The notes below the pieces were generated by a model. That model saw only the letters and a program-made list of their open reading frames with translations, did not search any database and had not been told where the DNA came from. From Tindallia californiensis (GTDB lineage Bacteria > Bacillota > Clostridia > Peptostreptococcales > Tindalliaceae), in contig NZ_FNPV01000002.1 in assembly GCF_900107405.1 (NCBI RefSeq), positions 62,001-126,000 of the forward strand: a stretch of DNA of 64,000 nucleotides. Reading direction: 5' to 3'. Position numbers and translations under genes: made by a program. Position 1 is the stretch's first letter. Each line of letters starts with the position of its first letter. Positions 8,558 through 17,243 of this stretch are shown here, in pieces.

Positions 8558-10020
8558 AAAACATTTTCCTCTCTAGCTGCTTCCAGCGCCACTTCATAAT
8601 CATCAAAAGAAACAGTTTTACTGCCTACCGTTTGCGTTTTTTCATGACCCTTTCCCGCAATTAATATAACATCCCCTTTTTTTGCAATGGAAATCGCCCG
8701 CTTAATCGCCTCTCTTCGGTTTTCTATCTTTTCATAACTTCCATGCACTTTATTAATACCAACCTCTATTGATTGCAAAATTTCATCCGGATTTTCAGAC
8801 CTTGGATTGTCTGATGTAATAATCGTATAGTCACTATATTTCCCAGAGACTTCTCCCATTTTAGGTCTCTTGCTCTTATCACGGTCTCCACCACAACCAA
8901 AAACGGTAATGACTCTTTTTTCAGAAAACCCTTTTATGGATTCCAATACATTCATTAACGCATCTGCCGTATGTGCATAGTCAATAATGATTCCAAACTC
9001 AGCAATTTCTTTAATTCTTTGAAAACGTCCGGGAACTCCTCCCATATTTTCTAATGCATCAACGATTTCCTTTGGCGACACCTCCATAATTCTAGCCGTT
9101 CCAATAGCTGCCAATGCATTGTAAACACTGAATTTACCAGCTATTGGTAAAGAAATAAAATTATTCATACCCATTCCTTGAACCTCAAAACATACGCCTC
9201 TATAGTCCATTACTATATTTGAAGCTTTAAGATCAGCCTTTCTTTCAATACCATAAGTAAAGAAAGGAACTTCAGAATGAGTAAGTTCCTCTGTCAATCT
9301 CCAACCAAAGGAATCATCGATATTAATTAGATTGGCTTTCTCCGTCATATGAAAAAGTTTTTTCTTGGACTGATAATAGTGTTCAGGAGTTGGGTGGAAA
9401 TCCATATGATCTTCTGTAAGGTTCGTAAAGATACCTATTTGAAATTTGGTGGCATATACTCGTTGCAGACATAGGGAATGAGAAGAAACTTCCATGATGC
9501 ATTTATTAACATGCTCTTGCACCATTTTTTTAAGCAATAATTGAAAGTCCGGAGATTCAGGTGTGGTTCTTACAGATTCAAGTTCCTGTTCACCTATCCA
9601 GTTACTTATAGTACCAATAACACCCGTTTTGCACCGCGCTTGCTCAAAGATATTTTTCAGCATATACGTAACAGTTGTTTTTCCATTAGTTCCTGTAACC
9701 CCTATCATATCAAGTTCAGAGGAAGGATTTCCATAAAAAGCAGCCGCAATGACGGCCATTGCTTTACGAGAATCGTTCACACGGATCATCGTAACACCTT
9801 GAACCTTCGGCACCGCTTTCTCTACCACTAGTGCAATTGCTCCTTTTCGAATAGCTTCATTAGCAAACTGGTGTCCATCCGTTTCCATTCCTGAAATACA
9901 AATAAATAAGGAACCGGGCACCACTTTTCTGGAATCATAAGCAATATGTGTTATTTCTTCTTCATGGCTTTGTTGCAATATTTCAAACTCTATATTAAAA
10001 AGCATATCTTGCAATCTCAT
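8554..10020 (-). CDS. murE: UDP-MurNAc-tripeptide synthetase MurE (meso-DAP type)
   Basis: Adds the third residue of the stem peptide. 488 residues from the ATG at 10020, which is preceded by a near-perfect GAGGAGG; an in-frame upstream extension to 10074 lacks a comparable site. The P-loop GVTGTNGKTTVTYML, the EVSSHSL segment and IIDYAHTADALMNVL are typical. The motif SDNPRSENPDEI is the DNPR signature associated with meso-diaminopimelate addition in characterised MurE enzymes, so the cell wall is predicted to be of the meso-DAP type. It follows the spoVD/ftsI gene after about 90 bp and overlaps murF by 4 bp. Confidence 0.95.
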   Translation of the reverse strand: MRLQDMLFNIEFEILQQSHEEEITHIAYDSRKVVPGSLFICISGMETDGHQFANEAIRKGAIALVVEKAVPKVQGVTMIRVNDSRKAMAVIAAAFYGNPSSELDMIGVTGTNGKTTVTYMLKNIFEQARCKTGVIGTISNWIGEQELESVRTTPESPDFQLLLKKMVQEHVNKCIMEVSSHSLCLQRVYATKFQIGIFTNLTEDHMDFHPTPEHYYQSKKKLFHMTEKANLINIDDSFGWRLTEELTHSEVPFFTYGIERKADLKASNIVMDYRGVCFEVQGMGMNNFISLPIAGKFSVYNALAAIGTARIMEVSPKEIVDALENMGGVPGRFQRIKEIAEFGIIIDYAHTADALMNVLESIKGFSEKRVITVFGCGGDRDKSKRPKMGEVSGKYSDYTIITSDNPRSENPDEILQSIEVGINKVHGSYEKIENRREAIKRAISIAKKGDVILIAGKGHEKTQTVGSKTVSFDDYEVALEAAREENVL

Positions 10021-10112
10021 ATTTGCCTCCTCATAACCTATAGCTTTTTTATCAGATAAAACAACCTTCATCATTATAATTTTTTTTTAGCTAAATTACC
10101 AGTTTAAAAGAA

Positions 10113-12269
10113 TTATTCTGGTGCAAAACGAACATTTATCAGCGATCCCGGTTCTAAAAAAGTGCCGGGTGAGGGGCTTTGCTCTATCGCTAACCCACTG
10201 CCAGTAATTTTTAGCTGCAAGTCTCTATTTCCAATTATCGTATTGACCTCGCGAATGGTTTTCCCTCTCAAGTCAGGAACCAGAACAAGGCCGCTTTCAT
10301 TCGCTTCATGACCTGTATATACAATAATATTAGAATTGTTCGGTACCTTTGTGCCAGGCTTAGGAAATAAGTCGATCACAACCGCATCATCACCAAGTGT
10401 TGATGCGGTTTCCAGATTCATTTCCAAACCGTGTTCCTGTAATAAGTTCCTGGCCTCGCGAACGGTAAGGTCGCGAATTTCTGGAACAATAATATCTTTA
10501 CGATGATCTTCATCCCTATGAGAGACTGGTTTGTAATCCAAGTACCTCAATGTTTCTCTGAAAATTTCTCCAGCAACAGGCGATGCCACTTCTCCACCAA
10601 AATAATCTCCAGCACTTGGCTCATCAATCAACACCAGCAAAGCTATCTCAGGCTCCTCTACAGGAAAAAAACCAAAGAAAGAAGATACATATTTTCCTGG
10701 GGCATATCCGCCATCCACAATTTTTTGTGCCGTCCCTGTTTTTCCACCAAACTGATACCCAGGTACATGAGCAAGCGAATCTTCTGAAATAGCATAATCT
10801 AAAATGTACCTCATCTCATCAGACGTTTTCTCTGAGATTACCTGTCTAATAATGGTTGGTTCAAAAAACTCCTCTAGCTCGCCCTGTTCCGATCGGGTAC
10901 CTCGAACCAGCTTTGGTTCTAAAAGGTATCCTCCATTAATGGTTGCCACCCCCGAAGTCAGCATTCTTATAGGTGTAACCGATATCCCTTGACCAAAGCT
11001 GGTTGTAGCAAGTTCAACAGGGCCTACGTTAGTTTCCCGATGCATCAATGAATTGATTTCTCCAGGATAATCTATTCCGGTCAGTTCATTAAAACCAAAA
11101 GAATACAAATACTGATACATTTTCTCTTTGCCTAGCGCCTGTACCAGTTTCACAAAAACAGGGTTATCAGAATTCTTCACAGCTTCTTTTAGAGACTGAT
11201 CGCCAAATGGATTGTACCACCGCCAAGATCTAATAGTTGTTCCGCTTACCTCTATCCGCCCCTCTGAATAAAAATTGGTATATGGAGTTGCTATGTTTTC
11301 TTCTAAACTTGCTGCCGTTGTAATAACCTTAAAGACAGACCCCGGTTCATACACTTCTTGAAAAACCGGATTTCGCCACATTTCAAACCAAGAATTCATT
11401 CTTTCTTCAGAGCTCAACTCTTTTAACGCATCTCTTTTTTCTGGATCCAGCGATTCTCTGGGCGTGTTAGGATCATAATCAGGTTTCGCAGCCAAGGAAA
11501 GAATTTCACCCGTATTTACATCCATCATAATCGCTATTACTCTCTTCGCCTTATTTTCCTCCAAAGCCTTAACAACCGCTCTTTCTGTATAGTGTTGAAT
11601 TACTTCATCGATAGTCAGGATAATATCTTTCCCATTAGATGGTGGATAATGTGTTTCCATATAAAAAGGTAGTTGTCTTCTCGCTCCGTCCAAGTGAAGA
11701 ATGGAGCGCCCAGAACTACCTGAAAGTTCTTTTTCATAGCGTTGCTCAATACCCGCAATTCCCATTCCGTCATCTGTTGTATGACCTAAAATATAAGCCG
11801 CAAAGTTTCCATAAGGGTAATTGCGTTCATTATCATCAACAAACCAAATGCCTCGAATTTTATGTTCTGCGATTTCTTTTCTGACATCATCATTAACCCT
11901 TCTTGCAACACTGACCAAGGTGCTGTTTTCCCTCGTTATTGTTGATAAAATTTCTTCTTCATCTAATTCGAGAGCCTCGGCCAATACTCGCGCTGTTTCT
12001 TCCGGATCATTTATAATCATTGGATTTGCCCAGATTCTACTTTTAACAGTTGTCAAAGCCAGCTCTTTTCCATTTCTATCATAGATGGTTCCTCTTTTGG
12101 ATGGCACAACAAAATCACTGGTATGTTGTTGATTTGCCATTGACTGGTAATGCTCACCTTCAACAATTTGAAGCCAACCAAGTCTAACAATCAAAACAAA
12201 CAGTGCCAGTGACACAAGGATATGTACTATGAAAATTCTTTTTCGACATCCATTAATTGAAGCATTCAA
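10113..12269 (-). CDS. spoVD: Class B penicillin-binding protein with two PASTA domains (SpoVD/FtsI)
   Basis: Peptidoglycan DD-transpeptidase working with the SEDS polymerase of the same operon. 718 residues: one N-terminal membrane helix (about 12-32), a dimerisation domain beginning VPSKRGTIYDRNGKELA, and the transpeptidase domain with SxxK in EPGSVFKVI, SxN in KNSDNPVFVK and KTG in FGGKTGTAQK. Two C-terminal PASTA domains follow (about 590-650 and 655-718; IIVPEIRDLTVREARNLL and VLVPDLRGKTIREVN). PASTA domains are usual in SpoVD and in several Firmicute division PBPs, so a sporulation versus vegetative role cannot be decided here. Start is TTG behind GGGAGGTG. Confidence 0.92.
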   Translation of the reverse strand: MNASINGCRKRIFIVHILVSLALFVLIVRLGWLQIVEGEHYQSMANQQHTSDFVVPSKRGTIYDRNGKELALTTVKSRIWANPMIINDPEETARVLAEALELDEEEILSTITRENSTLVSVARRVNDDVRKEIAEHKIRGIWFVDDNERNYPYGNFAAYILGHTTDDGMGIAGIEQRYEKELSGSSGRSILHLDGARRQLPFYMETHYPPSNGKDIILTIDEVIQHYTERAVVKALEENKAKRVIAIMMDVNTGEILSLAAKPDYDPNTPRESLDPEKRDALKELSSEERMNSWFEMWRNPVFQEVYEPGSVFKVITTAASLEENIATPYTNFYSEGRIEVSGTTIRSWRWYNPFGDQSLKEAVKNSDNPVFVKLVQALGKEKMYQYLYSFGFNELTGIDYPGEINSLMHRETNVGPVELATTSFGQGISVTPIRMLTSGVATINGGYLLEPKLVRGTRSEQGELEEFFEPTIIRQVISEKTSDEMRYILDYAISEDSLAHVPGYQFGGKTGTAQKIVDGGYAPGKYVSSFFGFFPVEEPEIALLVLIDEPSAGDYFGGEVASPVAGEIFRETLRYLDYKPVSHRDEDHRKDIIVPEIRDLTVREARNLLQEHGLEMNLETASTLGDDAVVIDLFPKPGTKVPNNSNIIVYTGHEANESGLVLVPDLRGKTIREVNTIIGNRDLQLKITGSGLAIEQSPSPGTFLEPGSLINVRFAPE

Positions 12270-12301
12270 GCTAACGCACCTCCCGTAGAAAGTATACCAT
12301 T

Positions 12302-12802
12302 TTAGATGCGTAAAATGCCCGCAAATTTATGAATTATTTTTTCTATCGGCTGAGGCAAGGTTCCATTGTGTTCTTCTTCAGTACAATGCGTTTCTATTCT
12401 TTGAGACACTTGATTCACTCTATCCGGATCCACACTGATATAAATAAGTTGATCTTTATCAGGGTATTTCATTGATAGCCTTGTCTTCGCTTCCGCTTCA
12501 ACCCATTCTAACCTGGAAGCTCTTTCTATCTCAACCATTAATTGTTCCCTTTGATTTTGAAGTTGTTCCGTCTTTTTCTCCAAAGTTGTCACCGCATGTC
12601 TGGTGCTAGTAATGTCAGCATATCGGCCCACCAGAAATAAGTTTAGTGCTAAGACAGCACCTAAGCAAGCCATTAGAACAACCAACTCTAGCGCATATTT
12701 TTTCTTTTCTGCCTTCTTTTTTTTGTTCTGCTTACCTTTTTTTTCCTTCGTAGCCGGTATTTCATACGGGTATTCATAAGGTAACTGCTGGGCTGCATGC
12801 AT
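12302..12802 (-). CDS. ftsL: Cell division protein FtsL-like
   Basis: 166-residue bitopic protein: an unusually long Lys-rich cytoplasmic tail (KEKKGKQNKKKKAEKKK), a membrane helix (about 40-60, LVVLMACLGAVLALNLFL) and a periplasm-side coiled coil (about 70-105, TLEKKTEQLQNQREQLMVEIE) ending in YPDKDQLIYISVD. Together with its place between rsmH and the class B PBP, this identifies it as FtsL, a scaffold for FtsQ/DivIB and FtsB/DivIC. Sequence conservation in the family is low, so identification leans on architecture and synteny. The ATG is preceded by AAAGGGGTG. Confidence 0.85.
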   Translation of the reverse strand: MHAAQQLPYEYPYEIPATKEKKGKQNKKKKAEKKKYALELVVLMACLGAVLALNLFLVGRYADITSTRHAVTTLEKKTEQLQNQREQLMVEIERASRLEWVEAEAKTRLSMKYPDKDQLIYISVDPDRVNQVSQRIETHCTEEEHNGTLPQPIEKIIHKFAGILRI

Positions 12803-12822
12803 GTTTTACACCCCTTTCAAAA

Positions 12823-13764
12823 TCATATTTTTTCAGCTACTCTCAGTTTTGCACTTCTCGCACGTGGGTTATGTGCTAATTCGCCCTCTCCAGATACAAT
12901 TGGTTTTCTTGTTATTATTTTAATTTGTTGTTTTTGCTGGCATTTGCATTCCGGGAATTCCACAGGACAAACACAATCCTTTTGAAATTCTTTGTAAGCA
13001 CTTTTAACCATTCGATCTTCTAAGGAATGAAAGGAAATGACACACAACCTGCCTCCTGGCTTTAAATGATCTATCGCTGTCATTAATAGTGACTTTATCT
13101 GCTGTAGTTCTTGATTAACTTCCATTCTTATCGCTTGAAAAGTTCTTTTTGCCGGATGTGGCCCCTCTCTTCTAGCTTTTGCAGGAATTGCATTTTTAAT
13201 GATCTCCACAAGTTCAAAACTTGTTTCAACAGGAGCCCTTTGTCTACTTTCAACGATAAAGGAAGCAACACGTTTTGCCCACTTTTCTTCTCCATACTCT
13301 TTTATAATTTGATGTAGCTTCTCTTCCGAGTATTGGTTAACGACATCGCTTGCATTAAAGGATTGTCTTTGATCCATCCTCATATCAAGCGATGCGTTCT
13401 GCATATACGAAAAACCTCTGGATCCTTCATCTAACTGAAAAGATGATACTCCTAAATCCAGAAGTATGCCATCTACCAAGGGTTCCGACAACTCATTAAG
13501 AATATGTTTTATGTTGGCAAATTCATCATGGATAATCTCATACCGACAAGAAAGATTTAAACCCTTCATTTTTTTAGACGCTTCTTGTATGGCCACTTCA
13601 TCCCGGTCAATGCCTATTATAAGACCTTCTTCTCCCAACTGCTGTGCAATGGCACTTGTGTGACCTGCACCACCTAAGGTTCCATCTACATAAATTCCAG
13701 AAGGTTTTATGTTTAAGTATTGCAAAGATTCTGATAGTAATACAGATTCGTGATTTAAGCTCAC
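12823..13764 (-). CDS. rsmH: 16S rRNA (cytosine1402-N4)-methyltransferase RsmH (MraW)
   Basis: S-adenosylmethionine-dependent methyltransferase acting on C1402 in the decoding centre of 16S rRNA. About 313 residues, the usual length. SAM motif YVDGTLGGAGHTSAI, then GILLDLGVSSFQLDEGSRGFSY, KRTFQAIRMEVNQEL and VISFHSLEDRMVK are all characteristic. The GTG at 13764 is preferred because GAGGGGG lies 8 nt upstream; an in-frame ATG at 13788 has no clear ribosome site. It is the second gene of the dcw operon, 36 bp after mraZ. Confidence 0.95.
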   Translation of the reverse strand: MSLNHESVLLSESLQYLNIKPSGIYVDGTLGGAGHTSAIAQQLGEEGLIIGIDRDEVAIQEASKKMKGLNLSCRYEIIHDEFANIKHILNELSEPLVDGILLDLGVSSFQLDEGSRGFSYMQNASLDMRMDQRQSFNASDVVNQYSEEKLHQIIKEYGEEKWAKRVASFIVESRQRAPVETSFELVEIIKNAIPAKARREGPHPAKRTFQAIRMEVNQELQQIKSLLMTAIDHLKPGGRLCVISFHSLEDRMVKSAYKEFQKDCVCPVEFPECKCQQKQQIKIITRKPIVSGEGELAHNPRARSAKLRVAEKI

Positions 13765-13800
13765 CCTGCATGCCCCCTCGTCATTCATCGCTTCAACCGA

Positions 13801-14232
13801 TCAAATTCCTAACTCTTGCATCTTGCTGGCAATTTCATCATAACTCAGATTTTCATCGCTATTATATTCCTGCCAGATAGGTTGACTCCAAATTTCTACC
13901 CGAGTCCCTACCCCTATTACCATTACTTCTTTTTCTAGTTTTGCATGATCTCTAAGATTAGCAGGTAAGCGGATTCTCCCTTGGTTATCCAATTCACATT
14001 CTGTAGCTCCCGAGAAAAAAAACCGCACAAAAGCCCTCGCATTTTGATTCGTTAATGGCAACTGCTTCAATTTGCTTTCCAATGTTTTCCATTCATTCAT
14101 TGGATAAACAAATAGAGACTGATCCAATCCTTTCGTAGCAATGAAAGATTCTCCTAACTCTTCACGAAAACGAGCAGGCATGCTGAGTCTACCTTTTGTA
14201 TCAATCGTGTGTGCATATTCTCCGATAAACAT
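13801..14232 (-). CDS. mraZ: Transcriptional regulator MraZ
   Basis: First gene of the dcw operon; a DNA-binding protein of the AbrB/SpoVT-like double-barrel family that forms ring-shaped oligomers and represses its own operon. 143 residues with two similar halves: [23 protein letters not shown] (read in two parts) at the N-terminus and the matching [19 protein letters not shown] in the second half, each containing the D-x-x-G-R-[LI]-x-[ML]-P-A-x-[FL]-R core. The ATG at 14232 is used; an in-frame TTG lies 2 codons upstream. The promoter-proximal AAAGTGG repeats described separately are the likely operator. Confidence 0.95.
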   Translation of the reverse strand: MFIGEYAHTIDTKGRLSMPARFREELGESFIATKGLDQSLFVYPMNEWKTLESKLKQLPLTNQNARAFVRFFFSGATECELDNQGRIRLPANLRDHAKLEKEVMVIGVGTRVEIWSQPIWQEYNSDENLSYDEIASKMQELGI

Positions 14233-14269
14233 TGGCAACCCACTTCCCTTGCTACTGTGGATTTTCTTT

Positions 14270-14296
14270 CCACTTTATACCACTTTATACCACTTT
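14270..14296 (-). promoter_or_regulatory. MraZ box: three AAAGTGG repeats at 10-bp period
   Basis: On the minus strand AAAGTGG occurs three times with exactly 3 nt (TAT) between copies, so the period is one helical turn. The ATG of mraZ begins about 37 bp downstream. Characterised MraZ operators are three or four short GTGGG- or AAAGTG-type direct repeats at the same 10-bp period, so this is assigned as the autoregulatory operator. The TATAAA between copies 1 and 2 is also the likely promoter -10, so bound MraZ would block RNA polymerase. Confidence 0.85.
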
Positions 14297-14310
14297 CATG
14301 AAATATTCAA
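14284..14310 (-). promoter_or_regulatory. Candidate dcw operon promoter
   Basis: On the minus strand TTGAAT (14310-14305) is followed after 15 bp by TGG-TATAAA (extended -10, TATAAA at 14289-14284). Spacing to the -35 is short, which the TGn extension could compensate. The -10 lies inside the MraZ box. The stretch from 14311 to 14425 upstream holds no gene and no other clear signal. Confidence 0.5.
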
Positions 14311-14425
14311 CCGTTTTCGGATTTATTTCCAAATAAATAATCAAATCTTTCCAGCAAAATGAAGGCTTTGAGGCTTATTGCCTACGAACTCATGTTCTTC
14401 TAAAACGTTCGTTCGTTTTTTGTTC

Positions 14426-14457
14426 AAAAAAACTCCTGCCTTAACAGCAGAAGTTTC
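14426..14457 (-). terminator. Rho-independent terminator after lgt
   Basis: Minus-strand stem AAACTTCTGC / GCAGGAGTTT (one G-T pair) with a 7-nt loop, followed by a run of seven T. It lies about 25 bp past the lgt stop and isolates lgt from the dcw operon. Confidence 0.85.
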
Positions 14458-14479
14458 TTTTTATTTCACTATCTTGTTA

Positions 14480-15217
14480 TTATTTCTTAAAAGTATTTTT
14501 TCTCCGCATTACTTTAATAGCGACTGTTCCACCTAAAATCATGAGCATCGAAATGAGTTGCGCTGTTCTGAGAGGGCCAATCATTAGACTATCTGTTCTT
14601 AACCCCTCAATAAAAAACCTACCTATAGAATAGAGTATTAAGTAGAGAAAGAAAACTTCTCCATCACTCTTTTTTTTCGGCGAATATCGTATTAAATAGA
14701 CCATGACCATTACATTCCAAAGAGATTCATATAAAAAGGTAGGATGAACCAGCTCTCCGTTTACCGTGATTGCCCATGGCAAATTCGTTGGTCCACCATG
14801 AGCTTCTTGATTAAAATAGTTTCCCCACCTGCCTATAGCTTGTCCTAAGATAAATCCAGGCGCCGCAATATCCGCCATTTTCCAAAAGGGAATTTCTTTT
14901 TTTATGCAAACAAAATAACCAACCACAAATCCCACAATAATACCACCATGAATCGCCAGTCCGCCTTCTCTAAACTGTAAGATCCTCGTTAAATCTCCGC
15001 CATAATAATCCCAATTAAATAACACATAGTATATTCTTGCTCCCAAAACACCAAAAGGGATTGCCCAAATCGCGATGTCAAAGATGACATCCTCATGAAA
15101 ACCTTGATCTTGTGCACGCTTTTGAGTTAACCAGACTCCCGCTAACATTCCCATCGCAACGGCAATGCCATACCATGCTACTTCAATTCCAAAAATTGTA
15201 AACGCAATAGGATCCAC
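14480..15217 (-). CDS. lgt: Prolipoprotein diacylglyceryl transferase Lgt
   Basis: Membrane enzyme that transfers diacylglycerol from phosphatidylglycerol to the lipobox cysteine, the first step of lipoprotein maturation. About 245 residues with seven hydrophobic helices. The motifs FREGGLAIHGGIIVGF and GRWGNYFNQEAHGG (family signature region) are clear, as is PTFLYESLWN. The GTG at 15217 is preferred because GGAGGTG stands 5 nt upstream; the reading frame runs 45 nt further to a TTG without a good site. A client in this window is the deacetylase lipoprotein at 53107-54225. Confidence 0.94.
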   Translation of the reverse strand: MDPIAFTIFGIEVAWYGIAVAMGMLAGVWLTQKRAQDQGFHEDVIFDIAIWAIPFGVLGARIYYVLFNWDYYGGDLTRILQFREGGLAIHGGIIVGFVVGYFVCIKKEIPFWKMADIAAPGFILGQAIGRWGNYFNQEAHGGPTNLPWAITVNGELVHPTFLYESLWNVMVMVYLIRYSPKKKSDGEVFFLYLILYSIGRFFIEGLRTDSLMIGPLRTAQLISMLMILGGTVAIKVMRRKNTFKK

Positions 15218-15315
15218 CTTTCCACCTCCATTTTCTCCATTTTTCGATACTGCTACGGCCAAGAATTCTGTTTATGATCTGATCATCTTAGCATATATTA
15301 CCCAAAAAACACAAG

Positions 15316-15354
15316 AAAAGTCGCAACAATTGTAATGATATTGATGCGACTTTT
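15316..15354 (-). terminator. Terminator-like hairpin after the PduL-type gene
   Basis: Minus-strand stem AAAAGTCGCA / TGCGACTTTT with a 19-nt loop, followed by CTTGTGTTTTTT. Ten perfect base pairs and a 3' T-rich stretch make it a plausible intrinsic terminator, though the loop is long. Confidence 0.7.
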
Positions 15355-15374
15355 ACACCAGCCGTTGAAATGGC

Positions 15375-15950
15375 TTATTCAGCAATAATCTCTACTAATT
15401 GATTATTAATTACACCTGCACCATTTCCTTCTTCCATGTCGACATGCATTTCTAACGCATAGTTTTCGTTCACTCTTACTAGCACATTTTCAAAAACAAC
15501 GCTTCGTTCTCCACCCGTTCTGACCTTGACGGTATCTTTGTCTTTCAGGTTTAGCTTTTCTGCGTCTCCCGGTGTCATATGGATATGTCGAGCCGCTGCT
15601 ATCACACCTTCGTCCAACACTGCTTCACCTTTAGGCCCGATAATTTTAACTCCCGGTGATTCAGTAAGATCTCCAGAGTCTCTGACAGGTGGCTTCACAC
15701 CAAGAACAAAGCTATCCGCAAATGATATTTCTATTTGCGTCTTGCTACGGGTCGGCCCAAGCACGCGCACTCCTTTAATACTCCCTTTAGGTCCTACTAA
15801 ATCCACTTTTTCCTCTGCAGCGTACTGTCCCGGCTGCTTTAGATCTTTTAATTTAGTCAATTCGTATCCTTCACCAAATAAAACCTCTAAGTCTTCTTTG
15901 CTTACATGTAAATGCCTATTTGATAATGCAATGGGCACTTGCATCGCCAT
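15375..15950 (-). CDS. pduL: PduL-type phosphate acyltransferase (phosphotransacylase)
   Basis: Interconverts acyl-CoA and acyl phosphate, allowing ATP formation through acetate or propionate kinase. 191 residues with the two-barrel PduL pattern. Metal-ligand histidines are visible in ALSNRHLHVS (near the N-terminus), AARHIHMTP (about 115-125) and LEMHVDMEE (near the C-terminus). The N-terminus begins directly with MAMQVPIALSNRHLHV, so there is no amphipathic microcompartment-targeting extension; a cytosolic Pta-like role is inferred. No kinase or microcompartment gene is adjacent. ATG has AGGGAGG upstream. Confidence 0.92.
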   Translation of the reverse strand: MAMQVPIALSNRHLHVSKEDLEVLFGEGYELTKLKDLKQPGQYAAEEKVDLVGPKGSIKGVRVLGPTRSKTQIEISFADSFVLGVKPPVRDSGDLTESPGVKIIGPKGEAVLDEGVIAAARHIHMTPGDAEKLNLKDKDTVKVRTGGERSVVFENVLVRVNENYALEMHVDMEEGNGAGVINNQLVEIIAE

Positions 15951-16057
15951 ATAAAAAACCTCCCTAAATCATTTTTGATAAACTATTCACACATCACCAT
16001 AGCAATCATTATACATCATTATAATAATCATTGATAGAAAAATCAAGGTTGAGACAG

Positions 16058-16585
16058 TTATTCTTCAACAGTCGCAATATACGGAAGATTTCTATATTTT
16101 TCAGCATAATCAATTCCATATCCCACAATAAAACGATCCGGTATTTCAAACCCTACATAATCAATATGAAGGTCGCATTTTCTTCTGGAGGGCTTGTCTA
16201 GCAAGGTGCATATTCTTAAAGAATCTACTTTTCTTCTTTTTAGAATATCTGTTAAGTATTGTAGGGTCAAACCCGTATCCACAATATCTTCAATAATCAA
16301 CACATGCCTTCCTTTTATATCAGCATCAAGATCTTTCAGTATTCTTACAACACCCGAACTTTCTGTTGAAGCTCCATAACTGGAAACAGCCATAAAATCA
16401 ATTTCTAGAGGGAGGTCAATTTTTCTGATTAAATCTCCCATAAAAATATTGGCACCTTTCAAAACACCAACTACCAACAAATCATCCTCCTGCCGATAAT
16501 CTGCTTTGATTTGCTGTGCAAGCTCTATTACTTTTTTTTCTATTACTTCCTCGCTCAATAAAACACCGTCAATTTTTTTATCCAT
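16058..16585 (-). CDS. hpt: Hypoxanthine phosphoribosyltransferase (copy 1)
   Basis: Purine salvage: hypoxanthine or guanine plus PRPP gives IMP or GMP. 175 residues. LLVVGVLKGANIFMGDLI supplies the PPi loop, LPLEIDFMAVSSYG the flexible loop region, VLIIEDIVDTGLTLQYL the PRPP-binding signature, and VGFEIPDRFIVGYGIDYAEKYRNLPYI the base-binding C-terminus (read in two parts). It stands between pduL and the cobalamin adenosyltransferase, 26 bp from the latter. A second, clearly paralogous gene lies at 52310-52852. Confidence 0.93.
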   Translation of the reverse strand: MDKKIDGVLLSEEVIEKKVIELAQQIKADYRQEDDLLVVGVLKGANIFMGDLIRKIDLPLEIDFMAVSSYGASTESSGVVRILKDLDADIKGRHVLIIEDIVDTGLTLQYLTDILKRRKVDSLRICTLLDKPSRRKCDLHIDYVGFEIPDRFIVGYGIDYAEKYRNLPYIATVEE

Positions 16586-16611
16586 ATGTTTTTTCTCCTT
16601 TCCGCGTCAGC

Positions 16612-17157
16612 CTACGAAGTGGTTTGATTTTTTTCAAATACTACATAATTCAAGTCTGTCTCTAAAAAGCGAGCCATGGCATATAATACATCCGATAGCC
16701 GGTTAATATATTTCATCAGAAGTTCACTGACATCTTCTTCTCGACTAAGCCTCAAAACTCTTCTTTCAGCTCTTCTGCAAATCGTTCTTGCAACATGCAA
16801 GCTTGCCGAGGCTTTACTGCTTCCAGGAACAATAAACGCATCCATTTTATCAATTTTTTCCAGGTATTGATCAATGATTTTTTCAAGATCATCAATATGC
16901 TTTTGCTCAATCTTTTCAGGAAATAATTCTCTGTCTGTTGTGGCCAGTTCACCTGCTACATCAAATAACTCTCTTTGAATGCGAAGCAATATCATTGAAA
17001 TTTCATTATCCTCAATAAAATGTCTCGCAAATCCTATATAGCTGTTTAACTCATCAATGGTTCCATAACTTTCAACTCTAACTTCATCTTTTTTTACTCT
17101 TTTGCCATCATAAAGACTTGTTTCACCTTTATCACCGGTTTTCGTATATATTTTCAT
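16612..17157 (-). CDS. ATP:cob(I)alamin adenosyltransferase, PduO type
   Basis: Makes adenosylcobalamin from cob(I)alamin and ATP. 181 residues, a compact PduO/EutT-like four- to five-helix protein. The N-terminal ATP-binding motif is YTKTGDKGETSLYDGKRV, followed by VESYGTIDELNSYIGFAR, and the C-terminal helix contains ARTICRRAERRV and YINRLSDVLYAMAR, all family hallmarks. The ATG has CAGGAGG upstream. It heads a three-gene run ATR-hpt-pduL; no cobalamin riboswitch is evident in the 86 bp upstream. Confidence 0.93.
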   Translation of the reverse strand: MKIYTKTGDKGETSLYDGKRVKKDEVRVESYGTIDELNSYIGFARHFIEDNEISMILLRIQRELFDVAGELATTDRELFPEKIEQKHIDDLEKIIDQYLEKIDKMDAFIVPGSSKASASLHVARTICRRAERRVLRLSREEDVSELLMKYINRLSDVLYAMARFLETDLNYVVFEKNQTTS

Positions 17158-17206
17158 GAATAATCCTCCTGTCTTTTTAATATCCGTTTCATTTTTCTTT
17201 TTATCA

Positions 17207-17215
17207 TGTTATGAT
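17207..17215 (+). promoter_or_regulatory. Candidate extended -10 for the NUDIX gene
   Basis: TGT-TATGAT, 28 bp before the NUDIX start codon, in the 86-bp divergent gap. A -35 match is weak (TTTCAT), so the TGn extension is the main support. Confidence 0.45.
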
Positions 17216-17243
17216 GATTGGTAACAGAAGATGAGGTGTTATA

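Noticed and set aside
14402-14421. Short inverted repeat aaaacg...cgtttt containing cgttcgttcg
   Set aside because: Six-base arms next to the lgt terminator, with no gene upstream on the plus strand to terminate; probably chance in AT-rich DNA.
15526-15954. 142-codon plus-strand frame
   Set aside because: Exact antisense of the PduL-type gene; composition is that of a shadow frame and there is no plausible start signal.
17158-17243. Cobalamin riboswitch upstream of the cobalamin adenosyltransferase
   Set aside because: The divergent gap is only 86 bp and lacks a B12-box-like conserved element; it is too short for that riboswitch.
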